NCBI GenBank assembly: GCA_020861125.1
Contig: JAJBSZ010000059.1
Location: forward strand, 1-7,140
Direction of reading: 5' to 3'
DNA: 7,140 nucleotides
From: Planctomycetota bacterium
GTDB lineage: Bacteria > Planctomycetota > SZUA-567
The notes under the pieces are model-generated. The model saw nothing but the letters and a program-made list of their open reading frames with translations. It was not told where the DNA came from and searched no databases. Within the stretch, counting starts at the first letter, position 1. The number at the start of each line of letters is the position of its first letter. A program made the translations under genes and the position numbers. Of this stretch, positions 1 through 5,678 are shown piece after piece.

Positions 1-2197
1 GGTTGAGGGCCGGCGCGTCGTTGGTGCCGTCGCCGGTGACCGCCACCACCTGGCCGTCCCGCTGCAGGAGGTTGACCAGCCGCATCTTGTGCAGCGGCCG
101 GGCGCGGGACATGACTTTGATCCGTTTCGCCGCCGCCAGGGCCTCCTCGTCCGGTAGAGATTCGAAATCCTCGCCCCGGATGAGGTTGTCGTCCGTGTCG
201 TCGTCCCGCCACAGGCCGGCTTGCCGGGCGATCTCCCGCGCCGTCGCCTGGTTGTCGCCGGTGACCACCTTGACCGCGATGCCGGCGTCCAGCGCCTGCT
301 GGATGGCGGCCGGGACATCGGGGCGGATGGGGTCGCTGATGGCGATGTACCCATCCCACACCAGGCCGGTGATTGCCTCGGCGTTCAGGGGCGCAGTCAA
401 GAAGGCCTGGTCCACTTCCCGGTCGGCGAAGCCGATGATGCGCATGCCCCGATTCTGGTTTCCGGCGGCGTCGGCCAGGATTTCCTGCCGGGCGGCGTCA
501 TGCAGCGGATCGACGCCGCCGTCCGGCCTGCGGCGGAATGTGCAGCGGGCGAGGACGATTTCCGCCGCGCCCTTGACGTATAAGACCGGCTGGCCGTCCA
601 GGGCGCTTTTGCCGGCGGTGGCCATAAATTTACGTTCGGTGGAAAAGGTGAGCTGCTGGCGGATGGTGAAGGCCCGGCGCAGGGCCTCGTAGTCGCGACC
701 CTGATCCTGGAGCCAGACGAGAAGGGCGCCTTCCGTCGGATTCCCCAGCGGCACGACGGCATCACCCAGCTGGAGGTGGGCTGTGGAGTTGGCGGCGATG
801 GCTTCCGCCAGCCGATCCGCTGCCGGCCCGTGCGGCGGGAAAGGAAACCGGGCGGCATGGACCCGCATTTCGTTCAGGGTGAGGGTACCGGTTTTGTCGG
901 AGCAGATGACACTGGCGGCACCGACGGTTTCGCAGGCGTGCATTTTCCGCACCAGATTGTTACTGGCCGCCATTTTCCGCACGGAATAGGCCAGCGCCAG
1001 GGTAACGCACATCGGCAACCCTTCCGGCACCGCCACCACGATGACCGTAACCGCCACCATAAAATACTGAAGAAACGCACCCAACGCGGTCACCGGCAGC
1101 CATTCCGCCGGCCCCCAGCGGACGATCCGCAGGATGATGCCGATGAGGAACCCGGCCGCGAGGAAAATGCCGGCGGCGGTGGCCAAATTGGCGAAGCCAC
1201 GCCGCCCGGTTTGCTTGAGCGCTTTCGGGAACCATTCCGGATGGCCGATGAGGGTCAGGCCGTCCCGGAGCACTGGTGCCCATATGGGAGCGCACAGGAT
1301 CAACACCACGCCCGCCAGCAACAGAAACATGTACCATTGCCCGGGCTCCAGCGGCACCCGGACGAGGCGGCCGGCCTGTTCGGCCAGATCGTACACGTCG
1401 CCATTGGCGGCGCCGCGGAAGCATTGGGCCACGAAGATGACGGCGGCGGCGAGAAAGGCGCCGACGCCGATGATGGACGCCAGGCGTTCCAATTGCCGGG
1501 CCAGGGGCGTCAGGTTGTCGGTGAGTTCCGAGGCGGCGCGGGCAGTCTTGCCGATTTCGGTGGCATCGCCGACGGCGGTGACGCGGATGAGGCCGTGGCC
1601 GTCGGCGACGGTGGTGCCGCGCAGCACCACATCTTCGCCGAACGCCGCGTCCTCTGTGGTATCGCCCGCCTCGGGCCGCTTGCGCACCGGTTCCGATTCG
1701 CCGGTGAGGCTGGATTCGTTCACGGTAAGGGACACCGCCTCGGTCACCCGGCCGTCGGCGGGAATCTCCATCCCCTGTTCCACAAAAACCAGATCGCCTA
1801 CCACCACCTCCCGTTTGGGGATGCTCTGGTGCTGGCCGTTCCGGACGACGGGTACGGGTTCGCTGTCCGACTGCTGGTTGAGGATGTCGAACTTTTTCGC
1901 GGCTTGGTATTCGTTGATAAAAGCGATGCCGGTGGCGAGCAGAATGGCGATAATGATGCCCACGCCTTCGATGAAATGGCCGTCGGAAAGACCGACGAAA
2001 ATCGCCACCACCGCCGCAACCATGAGGATGCGGATGATGGGATCGCGAAATTTCTCGAGATACAGGGTCCACCACGGATCCCGTCGCGGCGGGGTCAGGA
2101 CGTTGGCGCCGTACCGGCGGCGGCTTTCCTCCACCTGGGTGGCGGTGAGGCCGGATTGTGCGTGGCTGTTGCCCGGGGCAGGGGTGTGGGTGGTCAT
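1..2197 (-). CDS. Calcium-transporting P-type ATPase, PMCA (P2B) type, C-terminus off the left edge
   Basis: This is an integral membrane pump that couples ATP hydrolysis, through a phospho-aspartate intermediate, to export of Ca2+ from the cytoplasm. The first 732 residues are visible; family members usually have about 850-900, so the last membrane helices are missing. Visible parts in order: cation-ATPase N-terminal domain (about 12-50); helices M1-M2 (about 53-94); actuator domain with TGES at 165-168; M3 (about 240-260); M4 with PEGLP at 391-395, whose Glu392 is an expected Ca2+ ligand; phosphorylation motif DKTGTLT with Asp434; nucleotide-binding KGA at 542-544; DPIR at 622-625; TGDN at 646-649; and the hinge motif TGDGTNDAPAL at 721-731. 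The wording from VPEGLP through ACETVG to the DKTGT motif is PMCA-like rather than SERCA-like. The ATG at 2197 is preceded by GGAAGG seven bases upstream (2205-2210). About 75 extra residues lie between M3 and M4 (about 262-338). Family assignment is secure; Ca2+ as the ion is inferred from the subfamily. Confidence 0.96.
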   Translation of the reverse strand, partial: MTTHTPAPGNSHAQSGLTATQVEESRRRYGANVLTPPRRDPWWTLYLEKFRDPIIRILMVAAVVAIFVGLSDGHFIEGVGIIIAILLATGIAFINEYQAAKKFDILNQQSDSEPVPVVRNGQHQSIPKREVVVGDLVFVEQGMEIPADGRVTEAVSLTVNESSLTGESEPVRKRPEAGDTTEDAAFGEDVVLRGTTVADGHGLIRVTAVGDATEIGKTARAASELTDNLTPLARQLERLASIIGVGAFLAAAVIFVAQCFRGAANGDVYDLAEQAGRLVRVPLEPGQWYMFLLLAGVVLILCAPIWAPVLRDGLTLIGHPEWFPKALKQTGRRGFANLATAAGIFLAAGFLIGIILRIVRWGPAEWLPVTALGAFLQYFMVAVTVIVVAVPEGLPMCVTLALAYSVRKMAASNNLVRKMHACETVGAASVICSDKTGTLTLNEMRVHAARFPFPPHGPAADRLAEAIAANSTAHLQLGDAVVPLGNPTEGALLVWLQDQGRDYEALRRAFTIRQQLTFSTERKFMATAGKSALDGQPVLYVKGAAEIVLARCTFRRRPDGGVDPLHDAARQEILADAAGNQNRGMRIIGFADREVDQAFLTAPLNAEAITGLVWDGYIAISDPIRPDVPAAIQQALDAGIAVKVVTGDNQATAREIARQAGLWRDDDTDDNLIRGEDFESLPDEEALAAAKRIKVMSRARPLHKMRLVNLLQRDGQVVAVTGDGTNDAPALN

Positions 2198-2340
2198 GTG
2201 ATCGCCTTCCGTGCCTGTGCGGATCGTGCCCGTTCTCGTGCTGTGCTTCCGGGCCGTCTGGCCCGCTGGGTGCTGCCGCCCGAGCTGGTAGTGGCGAAAC
2301 CCGGGCCCCCATTGTCTTCCATCCCCGGTACGGCGCAACT

Positions 2341-2357
2341 AAATTTACTGTAAAGTT
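2341..2357. promoter_or_regulatory. Imperfect 17-base palindrome, possible operator
   Basis: The sequence reads AAATTTAC-T-GTAAAGTT. Seven of the eight base pairs around the central T are complementary, and the core TTTAC-T-GTAAA is perfect. It lies in an AT-rich patch inside GC-rich DNA, about 145 bases upstream of the ATPase start, which is a plausible place for a regulator of that gene. The regulator family is not identifiable from this one site, and chance occurrence cannot be excluded. Confidence 0.35.
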
Positions 2358-2410
2358 CCGGCCGCCCTCCTCTACCCAAAGCCGGCTTTCCCCGCACCGT
2401 AAAACGGCAT

Positions 2411-2449
2411 CGGCCGCCTGACTCAGACAGCCGGCATAGGAGTCGGCCG
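2411..2449. other. Bulged inverted repeat (hairpin) in the divergent gap
   Basis: CGGCC (2411-2415) and GACTC (2420-2424) pair with GAGTC (2440-2444) and GGCCG (2445-2449). The left arm has a 4-base bulge (2416-2419) and the loop is 15 bases. Ten base pairs in total are complementary. No T tract follows on either strand, so it is not a standard terminator. Function is unknown. Confidence 0.35.
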
Positions 2450-2490
2450 ACCCCCGGTTTGGCATTCTGGACAAGGCCGATCCACCGCCG

Positions 2491-2512
2491 GGACGGCATC
2501 GCCATGCCGTCC
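2491..2512. other. Perfect 9-bp hairpin with 4-base loop
   Basis: GGACGGCAT (2491-2499) is exactly complementary to ATGCCGTCC (2504-2512) around the loop CGCC. This is a compact, stable stem in the leader side of both divergent genes. It is not followed by a T tract on either strand, so a role in RNA folding, attenuation or protein binding is as likely as termination. It could also be incidental in DNA this rich in G and C. Confidence 0.4.
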
Positions 2513-2628
2513 GGTTGCGTTACCCGGCACCAACTGCCGCAAAAAAATCGAGGATTGTGGTAACACTGAAGGATGGCGGAGAACAAACCCGATGACAGAA
2601 AATCTCGCTTGTTCGGAAAGGAAAATCC

Positions 2629-2922
2629 ATGAGAACCATATTGTCAATGGCACTGATCGCCGCGTTGGTGTGCGGCTTGTTCGCTTCCCCGGTCCACGCT
2701 GCTTCCGCCGTCGCGAATCGTCCAGTACAGGTGGCAGGCAACCGCCATCATCCCGGTCCCGGCGGTCGCCACGGCCCGCCACCGGCACCGCACCACGGCT
2801 ATCACCGTCCCGGGCCGCCGCCGCCGCACCACAGCCGGCGTCACCATCACCATCGCGGCTCGGGCATCGGCCTGGGCATCGCCATCGGAGCGGTGGTCGG
2901 ATCCATCATCGCCCACCGGTAA
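2629..2922 (+). CDS. Small secreted His/Pro-rich protein with glycine-zipper C-terminus
   Basis: The gene encodes 97 residues and matches no named family that I recognise with confidence. Residues 1-24 are a clear Sec signal peptide: Arg2, a hydrophobic core, then PVHA with likely cleavage after Ala24. The mature part is rich in His, Pro and Gly (about 36-75), with 13 histidines in some 73 residues, including HHHH at 72-75 after an RR pair. The tail (about 77-94) is a hydrophobic stretch with Gly at spaced positions, in the style of glycine-zipper membrane helices. The start at 2629 is supported by GGAAAGGA (2615-2622), six bases upstream. The His-rich region suggests transition-metal binding in the periplasm or at the membrane, and the gene is divergent from a cation pump; both points are inference. 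Similar short signal-peptide proteins with His tracts are common and mostly uncharacterised. Confidence 0.85.
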   Translation: MRTILSMALIAALVCGLFASPVHAASAVANRPVQVAGNRHHPGPGGRHGPPPAPHHGYHRPGPPPPHHSRRHHHHRGSGIGLGIAIGAVVGSIIAHR

Positions 2923-2944
2923 TACTGGAATGTAGCCATTTCAC

Positions 2945-2982
2945 GGTCACGGCCGCCGGCATTGCTGGCGGCCGCGACCTTT
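2945..2982. terminator. Strong GC-rich hairpin between convergent genes, likely terminator
   Basis: An 11-pair stem (2950-2960 with 2964-2974, one G-T wobble) has a 3-base loop, ATT. After a single mismatch (2949/2975) it is extended by a further GGTC/GACC pair block (2945-2948 with 2976-2979). On the plus strand only three T follow (2980-2982). It begins 22 bases after the stop of the small secreted-protein gene and lies 38 bases beyond the stop of the convergent gene. It therefore probably ends transcription for the plus-strand gene and may serve both. The short T tract keeps confidence moderate. Confidence 0.7.
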
Positions 2983-3020
2983 GGCGGAGAAGTGGAGTTC
3001 AGAGAGGTGGCAGCGTCGGG

Positions 3021-3710
3021 TCAGGGCATGGAATAGAACAGGTCCTTCCGGGCCAAGGCCCGCAGGGACAACGATCCCGGTTCCCGGACCTTGACGGTCA
3101 CGCCATAGGTATCGAAATTTGGCGGTTCGTCATCGGTCCACCAGATGCGCACCTGCATCTTGTACCAGCCGGGCCGGGCAAAATCCACCGTGCCGCTGTA
3201 ATCGCGGCCGGGCAGCGCGTGGATTTTTTCCTCCTCGTTGAACGCCAGGGCCACACCCCGGTGGGCCGTGCCTTCCTCGCCGGGATCCATGCCGGCCGAG
3301 GCCAGGGCGAAGACGTGTTTGCCGGCCCGGGTGGCGCGGAAGTAGGTGGTCCACTGCAAAACGCCTTGGCGGGAGACGTAGTGTTTCATCTCCGCGTCCC
3401 GGGTCATGGAGGCGCCCTGAAAGGTGTGGCGGGAATCGTCCACCATGCCGGTGAGGGACGGGTCGCCCGGCATCCGAACAAAGGCCTCGCCGGCGGGCAG
3501 GAGCCAGTATTCGAGAATGGTGCCGTAGCGGAAGCGGCGCATACCCTGCCGCGCCACCGGTTCCATGGGGGTGGTATCCCAGTCGGGATCGAAAAATTCG
3601 CCGTCGTCATCCACGATGGGATTCATCGGCGCGGGGCCTTCGCCGGCCGTGAGGGAAAATCCCGATAACGCTACCATGGCCGCCAGCAACAACCCGTACA
3701 GGATGCGCAT
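3021..3710 (-). CDS. Secreted protein of unknown function, possible PA14-like beta-sandwich
   Basis: The gene encodes 229 residues. The N-terminus is a Sec signal peptide (about 1-22, cleavage probably near LTAGE) with no lipobox cysteine, so the product is likely periplasmic or exported. The rest is soluble and looks beta-rich. From about 118 to 212 it has a sequence style seen in PA14/GLEYA-type domains: WTTYFRATRAGKHVFALAS (119-137), LAFNEEEKI (155-163), then GTVDFARPGWYKMQVRIWW (173-191). Such domains bind carbohydrate in several families, but the similarity here is recognised by eye and is weak. The N-terminal part (about 25-60) is acidic and proline-rich. The ATG at 3710 is preceded by a strong GAGGAGG site six bases upstream (3717-3723). 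The stop is TGA. The gene follows the MATE gene on the same strand, but a 108-base gap with its own promoter-like and palindromic elements suggests separate transcription. Confidence 0.88.
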   Translation of the reverse strand: MRILYGLLLAAMVALSGFSLTAGEGPAPMNPIVDDDGEFFDPDWDTTPMEPVARQGMRRFRYGTILEYWLLPAGEAFVRMPGDPSLTGMVDDSRHTFQGASMTRDAEMKHYVSRQGVLQWTTYFRATRAGKHVFALASAGMDPGEEGTAHRGVALAFNEEEKIHALPGRDYSGTVDFARPGWYKMQVRIWWTDDEPPNFDTYGVTVKVREPGSLSLRALARKDLFYSMP

Positions 3711-3737
3711 GCCCTGCCTCCTCGGAACCCGGAAGTA

Positions 3738-3771
3738 CGTTTCAGTATATGAGTATACATATTTTGAAACG
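3738..3771. promoter_or_regulatory. Nested 34-base palindrome upstream of the secreted-protein gene
   Basis: The outer arms CGTTTCA (3738-3744) and TGAAACG (3765-3771) and the inner arms ATATG (3747-3751) and CATAT (3758-3762) are all symmetric about the same point, 3754.5. Only two positions per side between the arms are unpaired. The element is AT-rich inside GC-rich DNA and sits 28-61 bases upstream of the ATG at 3710. Most simply it is an operator overlapping the promoter of that gene. A hairpin ending the MATE transcript is an alternative. Confidence 0.5.
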
Positions 3772-3780
3772 CGTTTTCCA
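3749..3780 (-). promoter_or_regulatory. Candidate sigma-70-like promoter for the secreted-protein gene
   Basis: On the minus strand TATACT (the complement of 3752-3757) is a good -10 match. Seventeen bases upstream lies TGGAAA (the complement of 3775-3780), a poor -35. A second TATACT occurs two bases further downstream, overlapping the same palindrome. The exact palindrome AAACGCGTTT (3767-3776) lies between the boxes and resembles LacI-family operator half-sites, but this is only a resemblance. Predicted transcription would start a few tens of bases before the ATG at 3710. Confidence 0.4.
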
Positions 3781-3818
3781 GTGTCCGTCCACCTCCGGTG
3801 ACGCCCTTTACCATGAGG

Positions 3819-5390
3819 TCACCTGTCGGCGTCGGTTTTGCTGTCGTCTCCCGGCAAACTCATCACCGCGTCTTCCACCGCTACCGGCGACGAGAGGCGG
3901 ACGCTGGACGGGCCCCGCCGCCGTCCACTGCCGGTTTCCTCGATGACACTCATGGTTTTCCATTTTCCGCCCCGGTAGCGGCAATAGAATATGGTGGCCG
4001 CGGCGATGGCGTAAAAGAGGAGGATGGCCCACAGGACATACGGTCCCGCGCCCAGGAGGTAGGCGGCGACGCAGGGCAGGGCAAACAGGAACCAGCCGCA
4101 CAGACCCATCACCAGCATGGAGAACCGGGTGTCGCCGGCGCCGCGGATGGCGTTGCCGTAGAGGATGAAAAACCCGTCGGAAATGGCGAAGCCGCCGGCG
4201 AAGCGGACGAAATTAACCGCCATGGCCCGGGTCTCCGGCGTCATGCTCTCTCCCGGCGCGAACAGGGACACCAGTACCTGCGGATAGACTTCGAACAGGA
4301 TGCACATTCCGGCCATATAGGCCATTATCAGCAGACGGGCGTTTCTCACCGCCCGCACGGCATAGGCCACATCCCGCGAACCGATGCCGTGGCCGACCAT
4401 GATGGACGCCGCGGCGCCAAGGCCGAGCATGGGGATGAAGGCGGCGCCGTTGACGGAGATGGCGATGCCGGAGGCAGCGGCCACGTTGCCGCCCGCCACG
4501 TAGCCGTAGAGGCCCATCAGGATGTTGAACACGGCGAAGGAGCCGATGTCCAGGAGGAGCTGCATGCCGTTGCCGAAGCCGAAACGGAGCATGCGCCAGA
4601 GGAGGGCGGGATTGAAGACCCGCTTCGGCCAGGTGCCGAACTCGACCCGGTTGCGCCGCGTGAGAAACAGGATAAAGAACACCAGGACGCCCAGGGCGTC
4701 GGTGCCGATGGTGGCGAGACCGGCGCCCACCACGCCCATGCTGGGGGCGCCGAGCCAGAGCGCGAAGCGGTTCAACGCCCCGCCGATCGCCGCCAGGAAC
4801 CAGCCGCCGCCGTCCAGGTTGGGGCTGCCGCCGGCGCCGAAGATGAGGGCCCAGTTGACCGCGACATTCAGGAAGATGCTGGAGAATCCCACCGCCACCA
4901 CCGTCCAGGTTTTGTTGCGACCGGTCCAAAAGCACATGATGCCGGAATTGAGGAGCGCGAACACGCTGCCGGTGGCGAGCACCCGGAAATAGGCTTCCTC
5001 CTCCCGGGCCAGATCCGCCGCGTGGCCGATGTGGGTAAACATCGGGGCGAGGAGGCTGCCGGCGACGATCAGAATCAGGCCGGCGGCCAGGCTGAACAGG
5101 AGGGACTGCCAGACGGCGAGGCCGGTGCGATCGTGGCGTTCCGCCCCTGAATACTGAGCGACAAAGGCGTTGCCGTAGTTGGCCACACCCATGAAGAAGG
5201 CCGCCAGCATAAACGAGGTCATGCCGGCCGACAGCGCCGCGGCGATGGAACGCTCCGCGTACCAGGCCAGCATCATCCGGTCGCAGAACAACTTGAAGGC
5301 GAAGGTGCCGCTGGACATGATCAGCGGAAATGCGATGCCGAAAACTTCCCGGAGATCGCCGGTGCGTGCGGGCGCGGTGGTGGTGGACAT
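3819..5390 (-). CDS. MATE-family efflux transporter (multidrug/cation antiporter)
   Basis: The gene encodes 523 residues of an inner-membrane antiporter of the multidrug and toxic compound extrusion family, which exports organic cations or other compounds in exchange for Na+ or H+. About twelve hydrophobic segments are visible from residue 15 to 470, in two similar halves. Family-typical elements include FVAQYSGAER (76-85) near the second helix and NAIRGAGDTRFSM (413-425) in the second half. A glycine- and tryptophan-containing loop of about 30 residues (186-216) lies between helices 5 and 6, longer than usual. A basic then acidic tail (about 475-523) extends past the last helix. I chose the ATG at 5390 because AGGG sits five bases upstream and because a TTG at 5411 would add only seven residues with no ribosome site. 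The stop is TGA at 3819. The gene is divergent from recG. The substrate cannot be told from sequence. Confidence 0.93.
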   Translation of the reverse strand: MSTTTAPARTGDLREVFGIAFPLIMSSGTFAFKLFCDRMMLAWYAERSIAAALSAGMTSFMLAAFFMGVANYGNAFVAQYSGAERHDRTGLAVWQSLLFSLAAGLILIVAGSLLAPMFTHIGHAADLAREEEAYFRVLATGSVFALLNSGIMCFWTGRNKTWTVVAVGFSSIFLNVAVNWALIFGAGGSPNLDGGGWFLAAIGGALNRFALWLGAPSMGVVGAGLATIGTDALGVLVFFILFLTRRNRVEFGTWPKRVFNPALLWRMLRFGFGNGMQLLLDIGSFAVFNILMGLYGYVAGGNVAAASGIAISVNGAAFIPMLGLGAAASIMVGHGIGSRDVAYAVRAVRNARLLIMAYMAGMCILFEVYPQVLVSLFAPGESMTPETRAMAVNFVRFAGGFAISDGFFILYGNAIRGAGDTRFSMLVMGLCGWFLFALPCVAAYLLGAGPYVLWAILLFYAIAAATIFYCRYRGGKWKTMSVIEETGSGRRRGPSSVRLSSPVAVEDAVMSLPGDDSKTDADR

Positions 5391-5442
5391 GGTAACCCTG
5401 CCAGAATACAATAAAAAGACACGACCGGCTGGCCGGCGCGTC

Positions 5443-5470
5443 TTGAAAAATCCCGAACCATCCTTATCCT
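5443..5470 (+). promoter_or_regulatory. Candidate sigma-70 promoter for recG
   Basis: TTGAAA (5443-5448, five of six matches to TTGACA) is separated by 16 bases from TATCCT (5465-5470, four of six matches to TATAAT). It is the best promoter match in the 288-base gap between the MATE gene and recG, and it points toward recG. If it is used, the recG transcript would carry a leader of about 200 bases. The spacing is slightly short and no transcription data are available. Confidence 0.45.
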
Positions 5471-5567
5471 AGTACTTCTAATACTGTCCTGCACAGAAAC
5501 GCCCAGAAGAAATACCAGGGCATTTCCGGATGACGATACCCATTGCCACTGCCGGCGGCCCGGTGCC

Positions 5568-5608
5568 GGAACCCGGCGGTGACGAAACCCTTCCCCGCCC
5601 GGGGTTCC
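5568..5608. other. Bulged stem-loop in the presumed recG leader
   Basis: GGAACCC (5568-5574) pairs with GGGTTCC (5602-5608), and GGCGG (5575-5579) pairs with CCGCC (5595-5599). There is a two-base bulge (5600-5601) and a 15-base loop. CGGAACC (5567-5573) can instead pair with GGTTCCG (5631-5637), so two folds compete for the same left arm. No T tract follows. It could be an attenuator-like leader, or just a consequence of high GC content. Confidence 0.35.
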
Positions 5609-5678
5609 GCCGCTCGGGAAAACCGGGTGCGGTTCCGTATTGTACGTCCCCGCTGACTGCGTGTAAAGATAGGCCGTA

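Larger units (their letters stand above)
2198..2628. other. Divergent intergenic region, 431 bases, no gene seen
   Basis: This stretch separates the minus-strand ATPase from the plus-strand small secreted-protein gene, so it should hold both promoters. I see a 17-base imperfect palindrome (2341-2357), two hairpins (2411-2449 and 2491-2512) and a run of seven A at 2541-2547. No sigma-70 promoter with good boxes stood out for either gene. Open frames crossing it lack recognisable domains and a convincing ribosome site, so I do not call a gene here. Confidence 0.6.

Noticed and set aside
776..2353. Long plus-strand open frame of 525 codons
   Set aside because: It lies antisense to the calcium ATPase, has His/Gly/Asp-rich low-complexity composition and no recognisable domain. 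It is a typical shadow frame in GC-rich DNA.
960..2474. Minus-strand open frame of 504 codons in another frame over the ATPase
   Set aside because: It is full of Arg/Gly/His runs typical of an off-frame reading, while the overlapping ATPase frame carries all the P-type motifs.
2541..2547. Seven-A run as a minus-strand terminator T tract
   Set aside because: No GC-rich stem directly precedes it on the minus strand, and there is no gene upstream on that strand that would need termination there.
2592..3668. Plus-strand open frame of 358 codons spanning the small gene and the convergent gene
   Set aside because: It crosses the strong terminator-like hairpin and two better-supported genes with signal peptides and ribosome sites, and its own product has no recognisable domain.
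3798..5150. Plus-strand open frame of 450 codons
   Set aside because: It is antisense to the MATE gene, with highly charged repetitive composition and no domain.
5388..5411. TTG at 5411 as the start of the MATE gene
   Set aside because: No ribosome site fits that start, whereas the ATG at 5390 has AGGG at good spacing. The extra seven residues add nothing typical of the family.
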